The notes beneath the pieces were generated by a model that worked only from the letters and a program-made list of their open reading frames with translations, was not told the DNA's origin and ran no database searches. A program made the translations under genes and the position numbers. Shown piece after piece: positions 8,147 through 16,721 of a stretch of DNA of 64,000 nt (the first letter of the stretch is position 1; each line of letters starts with the position of its first letter). Source of the DNA: Plastoroseomonas arctica (lineage in GTDB: Bacteria > Pseudomonadota > Alphaproteobacteria > Acetobacterales > Acetobacteraceae); the NCBI RefSeq assembly GCF_018128965.1, contig NZ_JAAEDH010000019.1, positions 1-64,000 of the forward strand, given 5' to 3'.

Positions 8147-9000
8147 CGCGGCGGGATGTCGTGCGCCACGAAGGCACGGAGCGTGGCATCCACCAGCGGC
8201 TCCACGCCGAACCAGGCCGCGAAGCCTGGCCGTGCCTGGTGCAGCAGCATCCCCAGACCATCGACGCCGCGCAGGCCACGGGCGCGCGCCTGGGCCAGCA
8301 GCGGCGTCTCCAGCGGCACGTAGACGATGTCCGCGACCACGGCCGCGGCGGGCAGCGGGGTAAGGTCGAGCATCAGCGGCGGATGTCCCGCCATGCCGAG
8401 CGAGGTGGTGTTCACCACCAGCGCGACGTCGCCCAGTGGCGGCTCGGCGGCGACGGCGACGGGCCCGCCGAGATCGTGGGCAAGCGCCTCGGCGCGGTCC
8501 AGGCTGCGGTTGACGAGGGTGAGCCGCGGGCAGCCGGCATCGAGCAGGGCGGCGGCGATGGCGCGCGCCGCACCGCCGGCGCCGAGCAGCACGGCGGGGC
8601 CATCACTCGCCTGCCAGCCCGGCGCCTGCTCGCGGATGCTCTCGAGGAAGCCGAAGCCGTCCGTGTTGGAGCCATGGATGCGGCCCTCGGCGAAGACCAT
8701 CGTGTTCACCGCGCCGGCGCGGCGGGCGGAGGCATCGACACTGTCGCAGATCTCGAAGGCGGCGAGCTTGTGTGGGATGGTGACGTTGGCGCCGCGAAAG
8801 CCGCAGGCCATGAGGCCACGCACGGCGCGCGCGAACTGCTCGGGTACGACGGGCAGCGGGAGGTAGGCACCGTCGATCCCGTGCTGCCGCAGCCAGTAGC
8901 CGTGCAGCCGGGGTGAGCGCGAATGCGCGACGGGCTGGCCGAGGACGCCGGCGAGGCGCGCGGCACCGGTCAGCATGGGCGGAGGCGGTGGAACAATCAT
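8143..9000 (-). CDS. aroE: Shikimate dehydrogenase (NADP+)
   Basis: An enzyme of 285 residues that reduces 3-dehydroshikimate in the aromatic amino acid pathway. The substrate-binding Ser pair is in GQPVAHSRSPRLH (21-33) and the catalytic Lys78 lies in ANVTIPHK. The NTDGFGF segment and the nucleotide loop LGAGGAARAIA follow, and the C-terminal DGLGMLLHQA helix closes the fold. It leads the aroE-coaE-dnaQ unit. The MFS gene that follows in genome order is on the same strand but 21 bases upstream, so it may be read together. Confidence 0.95.
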   Translation of the reverse strand: MIVPPPPPMLTGAARLAGVLGQPVAHSRSPRLHGYWLRQHGIDGAYLPLPVVPEQFARAVRGLMACGFRGANVTIPHKLAAFEICDSVDASARRAGAVNTMVFAEGRIHGSNTDGFGFLESIREQAPGWQASDGPAVLLGAGGAARAIAAALLDAGCPRLTLVNRSLDRAEALAHDLGGPVAVAAEPPLGDVALVVNTTSLGMAGHPPLMLDLTPLPAAAVVADIVYVPLETPLLAQARARGLRGVDGLGMLLHQARPGFAAWFGVEPLVDATLRAFVAHDIPPR

Positions 9001-9021
9001 CCACCGCCTTAATGCCGCGCG

Positions 9022-10257
9022 TCACTCAGCCGGCGCAAGCCCATTGGCTTCTGGCGCTGCGGCCCAGCGCTCGGGGGCCAGTTCTTCGGCGCGGTTGGGG
9101 AAGGCCAGCGCGCAGAGCAGGGTGACGGCACCGACCGCCGCGAGCACCAGCATGGTCGAGGCCAGGCTGCCGGTCGTCCCATGCAGCCAGGCGATCAGCG
9201 GGGAGGCCAGGGCCGCGCCCATGAAGCCGATGGTGAAGCGGATGGAATAGAGCTTTGCGCGCAGCGCGGGGGCGACGTAGCGGGCGGTCATGGTCTCGTT
9301 CACCGTCACCTGCCCGAAGATGGCCGCGGCCGCGATGCCGGCCACCGGCAGCACCACCCAGCCATGCAGAAAGGCCAGTGCCGCGAGCGCGGGTGCCAGG
9401 ACCATGGCGAGCGGCATGAACACCGCCTTGAGCGTGCGCCGGTCGATCATCCGGCCCACGGTAAACTGGGTGAGCCCGCCGCAGATGGTGGCGAGGAACG
9501 CCAGCAGCCCGACCACCGGCAGCAGGTCCGGCGAGACGGCCAGGCGCTCCTCCATCAGCTTGGGCAGCAGGATGGTGAAGGCGTTGAACACGAGGCCCGA
9601 CACGGCAGCGATGGACATCAGCACGATCACCGCGCGGCGCACCACGGCGGGCGGGATCGTCGGGAAGGGCCGCTGCCGCTTGGCCTGAGCCGCGTAGTCG
9701 TAGTCGGGCTCGCGCAGCCAGAGCAGTCCGATCAGGGCGCACAGAATGCCGGGGATGATGAAGGCCCAGCGCCAGCCCATGCCGCCGACCACGAAGGCGG
9801 TGACGATGGGCGCGGAGGCCACGCCGAGATTGCCGAAGACGCCGTTCACGCCCATCGCGCGGCCGACGCGGTCGCCCGCGGCCTCGACCAGCATCGCCGT
9901 GCCGACCGGGTGGTAGATGGCGGCAAACGCCCCCATCAGCCCGAGCGCGGCGCCCAGGGTGTAGGGGCCCTGGGCGAAGCCGGCGCCGGCCATGCACAGC
10001 CCAGTGCCGATGAAGAAGGCGCCGAACAGCGCGCGGCGGCCGAGCTTGTCCTGCAGCCACCCCATCGGCAGCGCGCCCAGCCCGTAGACCACGAACATGG
10101 TGGTGCCGAGCGCGATGATCGGCCCGTAATCCGTCCCGAACAGCGCCGGCTCCTGCACCACGATGCCAAGCACGGCGGTGGCCAGGATCAGCAGGGAATA
10201 ATGGGTGAAGCTGTGGGCGGCGTTGACGAACCAGACCTGGCGTTCGGCGGCGGACAT
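9022..10257 (-). CDS. MFS transporter
   Basis: A major facilitator of 411 residues with about twelve hydrophobic segments. The family loop motif appears as GWLQDKLGRRALFGAFF between segments 2 and 3, and a related GRMIDRRTLKAVF sits at the equivalent position of the second half. The substrate cannot be told from sequence. It is divergent from an AraC-type regulator with only 57 bases between the two starts, the classic layout of a transporter under the control of its neighbour. It ends 21 bases before aroE, so some readthrough is likely. Confidence 0.9.
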   Translation of the reverse strand: MSAAERQVWFVNAAHSFTHYSLLILATAVLGIVVQEPALFGTDYGPIIALGTTMFVVYGLGALPMGWLQDKLGRRALFGAFFIGTGLCMAGAGFAQGPYTLGAALGLMGAFAAIYHPVGTAMLVEAAGDRVGRAMGVNGVFGNLGVASAPIVTAFVVGGMGWRWAFIIPGILCALIGLLWLREPDYDYAAQAKRQRPFPTIPPAVVRRAVIVLMSIAAVSGLVFNAFTILLPKLMEERLAVSPDLLPVVGLLAFLATICGGLTQFTVGRMIDRRTLKAVFMPLAMVLAPALAALAFLHGWVVLPVAGIAAAAIFGQVTVNETMTARYVAPALRAKLYSIRFTIGFMGAALASPLIAWLHGTTGSLASTMLVLAAVGAVTLLCALAFPNRAEELAPERWAAAPEANGLAPAE

Positions 10258-10271
10258 TGGCGTTCTCCTCG

Positions 10272-10287
10272 ACCCTGAGTGTAGGGT
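10272..10287. promoter_or_regulatory. Small inverted repeat in the MFS/AraC divergent promoter region
   Basis: ACCCT-GAGTGT-AGGGT is a perfect 5-bp inverted repeat in the 57-base gap between the two divergent starts. It is a candidate operator for the AraC-type protein or part of overlapping promoters. The repeat is short and could be chance. Confidence 0.25.
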
Positions 10288-10314
10288 GGCCGCTTCGCAA
10301 CGTCAGGCCAATGC

Positions 10315-11094
10315 ATGTCGCTGAACGGCCAAATCCCGCTGCGTGATATCCCGGCCGACCGGGTGGATCGCCCCCTCGCCGCCTTCGCACGCGACTATGC
10401 CGAAGGCGAGGAGACCGGCCTGCACACGCACGCTCGCGCCCAGCTGCTCTATGCGACGCGCGGCCTGATGCGCATCACCACCGAGGCGGCGCGCTTCGTG
10501 GTGCCGCCAGGGCGGGGGCTCTTTGTCCCCGCCGGCCTGCCCCACGCCGTGCGTATGGAAGGGCTCGTCGCCATGCGGGCGCTGTTCCTGCGCGAGGACG
10601 CGGCCCAGGGCGCGCCGGCGCGGCCGCAGGTGATGGTGGTCACGCCCCTGCTCCGCGCGCTGATCCTCGCCGCCTGCGACGAGCCGCTGGAATGGGACGA
10701 AGCCGGCCGCGGCGGTCACCTGGCGGCGCTGATCCTCTCCGAACTCCGCCGCGCCGCGACCCTGCCGCTCGCCGTGCCCGAACCCCGCGATCCACGGCTG
10801 CTGCGCCTGACCGCGGCCCTGCGCGAGGCACCTTCACGTGCGTTGACACTCGAAGCCTGGGCCGAGGGCTGCGGGGCCAGCGCACGCACCCTCCAGCGGC
10901 TGTTCCTGGCCGAAACCGGCATGGGCTTCGCGCAATGGCGCCAAGCGCTGCGGCTGGCGGAGGCGTCCGCCATGCTGGCCCAGGGCGTGGCACCGGCACG
11001 GGCGGCGGCGGCGGTGGGGTACGCCAGCGCCTCGGCGTTCGGGGCTGCGTATCGTGCTGCGTTTGGGGAGACGCCGCGGGGGGTGACGAGCTGA
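10315..11094 (+). CDS. AraC family transcriptional regulator with N-terminal cupin
   Basis: A regulator of 259 residues. Residues 20-90 form a cupin-type sensor domain (EETGLHTHARAQLLYATRG, then VPPGRGLFVPAGLPHAV, with His residues placed as in metal or ligand-binding cupins). Residues 160-255 hold two helix-turn-helix units (LEAWAEGCGASARTLQRLF and ARAAAAVGYASASAFGAAYR). This cupin-plus-AraC layout is common for regulators of the divergent efflux or uptake gene, here the MFS transporter. A family-1 repeat begins right after the stop codon. Confidence 0.9.
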   Translation: MSLNGQIPLRDIPADRVDRPLAAFARDYAEGEETGLHTHARAQLLYATRGLMRITTEAARFVVPPGRGLFVPAGLPHAVRMEGLVAMRALFLREDAAQGAPARPQVMVVTPLLRALILAACDEPLEWDEAGRGGHLAALILSELRRAATLPLAVPEPRDPRLLRLTAALREAPSRALTLEAWAEGCGASARTLQRLFLAETGMGFAQWRQALRLAEASAMLAQGVAPARAAAAVGYASASAFGAAYRAAFGETPRGVTS

Positions 11095-11096
11095 AA

Positions 11097-11274
11097 CAAG
11101 CATGGGGGAAAAGAATTTCCCGCAAACCCCCTTTCTTTTATTTTTATCAATTGGTACTTGGCGCGTGGCCAGTACTCCTTTCACCGCGGAAGTACTTCCG
11201 TCAAATGAGAGCCAATATTCCAAAAAGAAAGAATGGGGTTTGGGGGAAATTGATTTCCCCCATTCTGTCGTCAG
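11097..11274. repeat. Family-1 intergenic hairpin repeat, copy b (double arm, enlarged centre)
   Basis: Two inverted arms (11097-11156 and 11214-11274) flank a centre of about 57 bases. The left arm carries GGGGGAAAAGAATTTCCCG, CCCCCTTTCTTTTATTTTT and GGTACT. The right arm is its near reverse complement and ends GACGACAG-like (read on minus: CTGACGACAGAATGGGGG). The centre holds several AGTACT repeats not found in other copies. It separates the convergent AraC-type and JmjC-type genes and could terminate both. Confidence 0.8.
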
Positions 11275-11283
11275 TACCGACCC

Positions 11284-12450
11284 CTACCGCTCCAACAATC
11301 CCAGCGCCGCCAGCTTGCGCCCGAAGGCCACGCCACCTTCGCCCAGGCTGCCGGCGGTCGCGCCTTCTTCCAGCGCCTGCAGCCAGCCCAGCTCCTCGGC
11401 GCTCAGCGGCAGCACGCCGCCGTACCAGCGCAGCGTGGCGCCGCCGTCTTCGTTGGGGATCAGGTGGTGCAGCATGGAATCCGCGAGGCGGAGTGTGGTG
11501 CCCGCTTCAATCGGCGCCGGGAACAGGCCGCGCGCCGGCAGCGGCAGGCGTTCCTGCGCGACGCGGTCGAGGGCCGCGATCGCGATGCGCTCGGCGAGGT
11601 TGGCGCTGGTGAGCGCCTCGAGCACCGGGGCCAGGCGCTGGGCGAGGATGGCGGCACCTTCCGGGTCGCCCAGGCGCCAGGTGGGGACGCTTTCGCGGAG
11701 TGCGGGGAGTTCGCGCTCCAGCGCCTCGACCACGCCGGCGAGGATGTTCGCCCAGCTCGGGTCCAGGAAGCCGATGGTGATGTGCAGCGAAGGCCCGTCG
11801 GCGGTGGCGGCGTCGTGCATGATGCCGCGCGGAATGTAGAGAAGGTCGCCGGGGTTCATCTCGACGCGGTGCGCCTCGCCATGGGAGCGGTAGCGGTTTT
11901 CCCAGGGTGTGGCGCGGGTCGGCTTGGCGATGGGCGTGCCATCCCAGATGCGCCAGACCTTCCTGCCCTCGACCTGGAGCACCAGCACGTCATGGGTGTC
12001 GTAATGGGCGCGGAAGCCTTGGGCGCCGGGGGGCGTGAGGTAGATGTTGGATTGCGAGGCGTGCAGGAACGCCTTCTCCAATCCGCGGCAGAAGGCGGCG
12101 AGCGGCGGGTGCAGCTCGTGGAATTGCGAGACGACGAGCGAGGCGCCGCGGTCGAAAAGCCCGAACAGGGCGGGCAGGTCCACGCGGGGGCTGTCGGGCA
12201 GCAGGAACTCGTCCTGCGGCACGCCGGCACTGCCTTCGCGGCTGTTGTCGGCCATGGAGACGCGCGGGGTGCGCGCCGCGTCGGTGCGCAGGAAGGCGTC
12301 GAGGTCGGCCGTGCTCAGCAGATGCGAGAAGCGCCTGGGGTCATGGCCGGGGAAGAAGCGCCAAGCATCGCCCTCCCGCAAGGCGATGGCATCCTCGAAG
12401 GACAGGTCGCCGAAGGCGAGATGGAATGCGGTCTCGGCGAGGGTCGTCAT
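11284..12450 (-). CDS. JmjC/cupin-4 family 2-oxoglutarate-dependent oxygenase
   Basis: A protein of 388 residues related to the bacterial ribosomal-protein hydroxylases (YcfD/RoxA group). The Fe(II) facial triad is probably His149 and Asp151 (FRAHYDTHDVLVLQVEG) with His212 (YIPRGIMHDA). The run LQVEGRKVWRIWDG and the NPGDLLYIPRG segment are typical. Residues 270-388 form a C-terminal helical/winged part as in YcfD. The substrate is not predictable. An arginine or histidine of a ribosomal protein is the family precedent. It lies upstream of nothing obvious in the same pathway. Confidence 0.85.
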   Translation of the reverse strand: MTTLAETAFHLAFGDLSFEDAIALREGDAWRFFPGHDPRRFSHLLSTADLDAFLRTDAARTPRVSMADNSREGSAGVPQDEFLLPDSPRVDLPALFGLFDRGASLVVSQFHELHPPLAAFCRGLEKAFLHASQSNIYLTPPGAQGFRAHYDTHDVLVLQVEGRKVWRIWDGTPIAKPTRATPWENRYRSHGEAHRVEMNPGDLLYIPRGIMHDAATADGPSLHITIGFLDPSWANILAGVVEALERELPALRESVPTWRLGDPEGAAILAQRLAPVLEALTSANLAERIAIAALDRVAQERLPLPARGLFPAPIEAGTTLRLADSMLHHLIPNEDGGATLRWYGGVLPLSAEELGWLQALEEGATAGSLGEGGVAFGRKLAALGLLER

Positions 12451-12479
12451 CGGCGGCTCAATCCTGCGGGTCGCCCCGA

Positions 12480-13016
12480 TTAGTAGCGGCGGCCGCGCCC
12501 ATAGCCGGGACCGTCGCTGGGATCGGCGTCGGTGTAGCCAGTGCGGACCCGGTTGCCGCGATAGCCTCCGCCGCGCCCGTAGCCGGCGCCGTCGTTGGGG
12601 TCGGAGTCGGAATAGCCGGTGCGGACGCGATTGCCGCGATAGCCGCCGCGACCGTTGCCCGCGCCGTCATTGGGATCGGAATCGGTGATGCCGGTGCCGC
12701 GCTGCACGGGGCCACGATAGCCGCCGCGGCCATTGCCGGGACCGTCATTGGGATCGGCATCGGTGATGCCGGTGCCGCGCTGCACCGGGCCGCGATAGCC
12801 GCCGCGCCCGTTGCCGGGGCCATCATTGGGGTCTGCGTCTGTGATGCCGGTGCCGACCGGCGCGTAGACCGGCTGCGGCGCCGGCGCGACCACGCAGCTT
12901 GCAAGCGGCACCGGCACGGCAGCGACGCCCACGGCACGAACCAGGACCAGGCGGCGGGAAAGCCGGGGCGGCGCCAGTTCGGCCTCCGGGCTTGGGTTCT
13001 TGTCGTTGCTGCTCAT
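12480..13016 (-). CDS. Putative lipoprotein with five glycine/aspartate-rich repeats
   Basis: A protein of 178 residues, started at the ATG at 13016 because an AGAGGG precedes it. Residues 20-41 look like an export signal with a twin arginine (LSRRLVLV) and a lipobox, LASC, at Cys41. After it come five near-identical units of about 25 residues with the core TGITDADPNDGPGNGRG, linked by GYRGPVQR or GYRGNRVR. The acidic D-x-D-x-N-D-G spacing resembles calcium-binding loops but has one residue too many for a classical one. The first two units are almost identical in DNA. A paralogue lies immediately upstream. Function unknown. Confidence 0.7.
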   Translation of the reverse strand: MSSNDKNPSPEAELAPPRLSRRLVLVRAVGVAAVPVPLASCVVAPAPQPVYAPVGTGITDADPNDGPGNGRGGYRGPVQRGTGITDADPNDGPGNGRGGYRGPVQRGTGITDSDPNDGAGNGRGGYRGNRVRTGYSDSDPNDGAGYGRGGGYRGNRVRTGYTDADPSDGPGYGRGRRY

Positions 13017-13132
13017 CGGACCCTCTGCGAAACAGATGGGCACAATCCGACGCAATCTGCCGCGAGACAAGGGTTTGCGCGGCGAAGAATCGTTTTATTG
13101 ATTGCGATCCGCTTCGCGTCGACGGTTCCGGC

Positions 13133-13480
13133 CTAGCGACCCGAACGACCATTTCCGGCACCGTCGCTCGGATCCCGGTCGGTCAGGCCGGTGTTGCGGC
13201 GCACGGGCTGTCGGCCGCGGCCGTTGCCAGGGCCGTCGTTGGGGTCGTTGTCGGTGATGCCGGTGCCGCGGCGCTGCTGCGTTCCACGGCCATTGCCGGG
13301 CCCGTCATTGGGGTCATTGTCGGTGAGGCCGGTGCGGCGCGCCGGCGGCGGGTTGTTCTGGCGCGGCGCCTCGACGATGCAGCAGGTGAGGCCGAGCGGC
13401 AGCACAGCAACGCCCGCTGCCCGCACAACCAGGAGGCGCCGGCCGAGTGGCCCAGCCGGTTTGATCTTGATATCGCTCAC
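13133..13480 (-). CDS. Short paralogue of the DPNDG-repeat protein
   Basis: A protein of 115 residues from a GTG at 13480. The frame is open further upstream, but that part would overlap the tctC promoter and bears no resemblance to the paralogue. The same N-terminal plan is seen: a twin-arginine hydrophobic segment (GRRLLVVRAAGVAVLPLGL) with a cysteine pair after it. Three repeats follow (TGLTDNDPNDGPGNGRG and variants). The two genes are on the same strand, 116 bases apart, and look like a tandem duplication with different numbers of repeats. Function unknown. Confidence 0.65.
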   Translation of the reverse strand: MSDIKIKPAGPLGRRLLVVRAAGVAVLPLGLTCCIVEAPRQNNPPPARRTGLTDNDPNDGPGNGRGTQQRRGTGITDNDPNDGPGNGRGRQPVRRNTGLTDRDPSDGAGNGRSGR

Positions 13481-13624
13481 TGCCGTCGCTCCGCCGTGAT
13501 TCGGTGGGAAGATATAATTTGGCCTTGTCCGATCAAAAGTCGGTGAACGCGATGCTGCACCATCCCTTGTCGCTTGGCGAGGGTCATGCTTCGTTCGCGC
13601 AAGCGCCAACGGGAGCAAAACGCC

Positions 13625-14593
13625 ATGATCCATCGCCGCCACCTGATCGCGTCAGGCCTGGCCCTGCCGGGGCTGTCCCTCAGCGCGCGTGGCGCCCTGG
13701 CGCAACAGCGTTTCGCGCAGATCTCCATGTTCATCCCCGCCGGGCCCGGCGGCGGCTGGGACGGCCTGGGCCGCGCGATCGAGCAGGTGGCGCGGCCGGC
13801 CGGGCTGGTGGGGAATTTCCAGTTCGAGAATGTCGGCGGCGCCGGCGGCACCGTGGGGCTGCCGCGCTTCGTGGGCCAGCGCCGCGGCCGCGCCGATGCG
13901 CTGATGGTCGCGGGCTCCGTCATGGTGGGCGCGGTGCTGACCAACCGGTCCCCGGTGGGCATCACCTCGGTGGTGCCGATCGCGCGGCTGACCGAGGAGG
14001 TGGGCGTGATTGTGGTGCCCGCGAGCTCGGAGTTCACCGAGATCGGACAGCTTCTGGCCGCCTTGCGTGCCGGCCCAGGTGCGGTGAGCGTCGCCGGCGG
14101 GTCAGCGGGCGGCAGCGACCACATCACCCTGGGGCTGATCCTGAAGGCGCTCGGCCGCAATGCGCGGGAGGCGAGCTACGTCGCCTTCGCCGGCGGCGGG
14201 CCGGCCCAGGCCGCGTTGCTCGGCGCCCAGGTTCGCGCCGGGATTTCCGGCTGGTCCGAATTCTCCGAGCAGATCGCCGCGGGCCGCATGCGCGCCCTGG
14301 CCACGACGGGTGCGACGCGGAGTGCGCCCAACGTGCCGACGCTCAAGGAAAGCGGCTGCGACGTGGTGACCGGCAATTGGCGCGGGATATTCGCCGCACC
14401 TGGCATCCAGCCGGCCGCGCGCCAGGCGCTGGTGGATTTCATCACCGCCGTGCACGCCCTGCCCGCGTGGACCACGCTGTTGCAGACGCGCGGCTGGGAC
14501 GACGCATTCCTGGTGGGCGACGCCTTCGAGGCCTACCTGCGCGCCGACATCGCGGCGACGGAGACGGTGCTGCGGGAGATCGGGCTCGCATGA
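13625..14593 (+). CDS. tctC: Tripartite tricarboxylate transporter substrate-binding protein (Bug/TctC)
   Basis: A periplasmic binding protein of 322 residues. The ATG at 13625 opens on a Tat-like leader (MIHRRHLIASGLALPG) and is preceded by GGGAG. The Bug family marks are present: FIPAGPGGGWDGLGRAIEQ near the mature N-terminus, ENVGGAGGTVGL, and a C-terminal VPTLKESG / WRGIFAAPGIQP block. It would capture a carboxylate (citrate, tartrate or a relative) and hand it to the TctAB membrane part encoded directly downstream. The stop overlaps the tctB start by ATGA, so all three genes form one system. Confidence 0.93.
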   Translation: MIHRRHLIASGLALPGLSLSARGALAQQRFAQISMFIPAGPGGGWDGLGRAIEQVARPAGLVGNFQFENVGGAGGTVGLPRFVGQRRGRADALMVAGSVMVGAVLTNRSPVGITSVVPIARLTEEVGVIVVPASSEFTEIGQLLAALRAGPGAVSVAGGSAGGSDHITLGLILKALGRNAREASYVAFAGGGPAQAALLGAQVRAGISGWSEFSEQIAAGRMRALATTGATRSAPNVPTLKESGCDVVTGNWRGIFAAPGIQPAARQALVDFITAVHALPAWTTLLQTRGWDDAFLVGDAFEAYLRADIAATETVLREIGLA

Positions 14594-15075
14594 CGCGCGC
14601 GCGCGCCTACGGCCCGGATCTCGGTGCCGGCCTGTTCGTGCTGCTGCTCGGCGCGCTGGCGCTGTGGCAGGCGGCCGCGATCCAGTCCTCGCCACTTTAC
14701 GCCCAGGTGGGGCCGCGCGCGGTGCCCTATGGCGTGGCCGCCGGGCTGGTGCTGATCGGGGTGGGGCTGGTGGTGGTCGCGCTGCGCGGCGGGTGGTCTT
14801 CGGAGATGGAGGAGGTGGTGGAGGCGCCGCCGACCGCCTGGCGATCGCTCGCCTATCTCGGCGCTGGCCTGATCGCGAATGTGGCCTTGATCGAGTGGCT
14901 GGGCTTCGTCCTCGCCGCGACGGTGCAGTTCGTCCTCGTCTGCGCCGCCTTCGGTTCGCGCCACCTGTTGCGCGACCTGGGCATCGGCCTCGCGGTAACC
15001 GTGGCCGCCTACCTATTCTTCGCCCGCGTCCTGGGCGTCAGCATCGGCGCCGGCATCCTGGAAGGCTTGATCTGA
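14590..15075 (+). CDS. tctB: Tripartite tricarboxylate transporter small membrane subunit TctB
   Basis: A protein of 161 residues with four hydrophobic segments (about 11-30, 44-64, 88-112 and 128-150), the size and topology of TctB. The N-terminal [21 protein letters not shown] is typical of the family. TctB sits beside TctA in the inner membrane; its exact role is not settled. Its ATG overlaps the tctC stop, and tctA follows after a family-1 repeat. Confidence 0.9.
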   Translation: MTRARAYGPDLGAGLFVLLLGALALWQAAAIQSSPLYAQVGPRAVPYGVAAGLVLIGVGLVVVALRGGWSSEMEEVVEAPPTAWRSLAYLGAGLIANVALIEWLGFVLAATVQFVLVCAAFGSRHLLRDLGIGLAVTVAAYLFFARVLGVSIGAGILEGLI

Positions 15076-15091
15076 GCGCCGTTCGCCGGTT

Positions 15092-15172
15092 GGGTACCAA
15101 GTGAAAAAACAAAAGAAGAGGCGCAACGTATACGTTGCGCGGGGGGAATTCTTTCCCCCCGTCTTTCTTTCT
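15092..15172. repeat. Family-1 intergenic hairpin repeat, copy c (single arm with extra palindrome)
   Basis: Contains GGTACCAAG, an A-rich stretch (GTGAAAAAACAAAAGAAGAG), a perfect 20-bp palindrome GCGCAACGTATACGTTGCGC (15121-15140) and, directly abutting it, the terminal hairpin GGGGGGAATTCTTTCCCCCC (15141-15160) followed by GTCTTTCTTTCT. It lies between tctB and tctA within one transporter operon, so a strong hairpin here could attenuate tctA or protect the upstream message. Confidence 0.8.
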
Positions 15173-15184
15173 GAGGGATTGGTG

Positions 15185-16684
15185 ATGGATAGCATCGACG
15201 GCCTTCTTCTGGGCTTCTCCCATGCCCTCACTCTAACCAACCTCGGTTGGGCCTTGCTGGGCTGCTTCCTCGGAACCGCGATCGGCGTGCTGCCTGGCCT
15301 GGGCCCGGCGCTGACCATCGCGCTGTTGCTGCCGATAACCTTCAGCGTCACGGCCACGGGGGCCTTCATCCTGTTCTGCGGGGTCTTCTACGGAGCGATG
15401 TATGGCGGTTCCACCACCTCGATCCTGCTGAACACGCCCGGGGAATCGGGGTCCATCATCACCGCGCTCGAGGGTGCGAAGATGGCCAAGAACGGCCGTG
15501 CCGGCCCGGCCCTGGCGACAGCCGCGATCGGCAGCTTCGTGGCGGGGACGGTTGGCACGCTCGGCATCGCATTCCTTGGCCCGATCGTCGTGGAGCTCGC
15601 GCTGAAGCTCGGCCCGGCCGAGTATTTTTCCCTGATGATCCTGTGCTTCGTGACGGTCTCTGCGGTGCTGGGCTCCTCGGCGTTGCGGGGCCTGGCGTCG
15701 CTGTTTTTCGGCCTGCTGCTGGGCCTCGTGGGCATCGACAACCAGACCGGTCAGGCGCGCTTGACCTTCGGGATCCCGGAGTTGCTGGACGGGGTGAATG
15801 TGGTTCTCGTCGCCGTGGCGCTGTTCGCGGTGGGGGAGACGCTCTACCTCGCCTGGCGCTGGGCGGAGACGAAGCAGGTGGTGCTGCCGGTGGGCCGCTT
15901 GATGCTGTCCAAGGAGGATTGGAAGCGCTCCATTGGGCCGTGGCTGCGTGGCGCGGGATTGGGCTTCCCCTTCGGCGTGCTGCCGGCGGGCGGCACCGAG
16001 ATGCCGACCATGCTCAGCTACTACGCCGAGAAGAAGCTCGTGGACCCGAAATACGCGCATGAATTCGGCACGACGGGCGCCATCGAAGGTGTGGCTGGGC
16101 CGGAGGCTGCGAACAATGCCGCGGCCGCGGGCGTGCTGGTGCCGATGCTGACCCTGGGCCTGCCGACGAGTGCGACGGCCGCGATCATGCTCAGCGCCTT
16201 CCAGAGCTATGGCATCCAGCCGGGGCCCCTGCTGTTCACGACGCAGGCCGACCTAGTGTGGACGCTCATCGCATCCCTGTTCATCGCCAACGTGATGCTG
16301 GTTGTTCTCAACCTGCCGCTCGTGGGGCTGTGGGTACGCATCCTGAAGATACCGACGCCGCAGCTTTATGCCGGCATCCTGGTCTTCGCGACGATCGGGA
16401 CCTACGGGATCAGCAACTCCGTGATCGACCTGGTGCTGCTGTACGCCATCGGGATCGTCGCGATGTTCATGCGGCGGTTCGATTTCCCGACCGCGCCGGT
16501 GGTGATCGGGATGATCCTTGGCCCGATGGCAGAGCAGGCGATGCGCCAGGCGCTCACCATCAGCCAGGGGGATTGGAGCACCTTCGTGACGCGACCGGTA
16601 AGCGTATCGATTCTGGTGATCGCGGCGGTCGCGCTGGTCGGGCCGCGGGTTTACGAGCGCTGGGGGCGGCGGTCGGCGCGATAG
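15185..16684 (+). CDS. tctA: Tripartite tricarboxylate transporter large membrane subunit TctA
   Basis: An inner-membrane protein of 499 residues with about eleven or twelve hydrophobic segments. It should form the proton/sodium-driven carboxylate path. The TctA signature [21 protein letters not shown] lies near residues 33-53. The [33 protein letters not shown] and [15 protein letters not shown] blocks are the conserved pore regions. I use the ATG at 15185 (GAGGG ahead of it), because the longer frame would translate through the hairpin repeat. It completes the tctCBA system. Confidence 0.94.
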   Translation: MDSIDGLLLGFSHALTLTNLGWALLGCFLGTAIGVLPGLGPALTIALLLPITFSVTATGAFILFCGVFYGAMYGGSTTSILLNTPGESGSIITALEGAKMAKNGRAGPALATAAIGSFVAGTVGTLGIAFLGPIVVELALKLGPAEYFSLMILCFVTVSAVLGSSALRGLASLFFGLLLGLVGIDNQTGQARLTFGIPELLDGVNVVLVAVALFAVGETLYLAWRWAETKQVVLPVGRLMLSKEDWKRSIGPWLRGAGLGFPFGVLPAGGTEMPTMLSYYAEKKLVDPKYAHEFGTTGAIEGVAGPEAANNAAAAGVLVPMLTLGLPTSATAAIMLSAFQSYGIQPGPLLFTTQADLVWTLIASLFIANVMLVVLNLPLVGLWVRILKIPTPQLYAGILVFATIGTYGISNSVIDLVLLYAIGIVAMFMRRFDFPTAPVVIGMILGPMAEQAMRQALTISQGDWSTFVTRPVSVSILVIAAVALVGPRVYERWGRRSAR

Positions 16685-16688
16685 TGAT

Positions 16689-16718
16689 TGCACAAGGTGC
16701 GTGCCGTGATATTGTGCA
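16689..16718. promoter_or_regulatory. Candidate autoregulatory operator of the ccd module
   Basis: TGCACAA (16689-16695), 16 bases, TTGTGCA (16712-16718): a perfect 7-bp inverted repeat ending three bases before the antitoxin ATG. Toxin-antitoxin operons are commonly repressed by the antitoxin binding such a site over the promoter and start. Confidence 0.5.
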
Positions 16719-16721
16719 TTG

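Noticed and set aside
12426-13136. Plus-strand 236-residue frame with repeats of IGIGDAGAAL type
   Set aside because: Antisense of the DPNDG repeats. A periodic gene gives a periodic shadow on the other strand. The minus frame has the leader peptide and the ribosome binding site.
13504-15075. A single fused TctC-TctB reading frame of 523 residues
   Set aside because: The frame is that of TctB only. Before 14590 it is out of frame with the real TctC gene and encodes an Arg-rich shadow.
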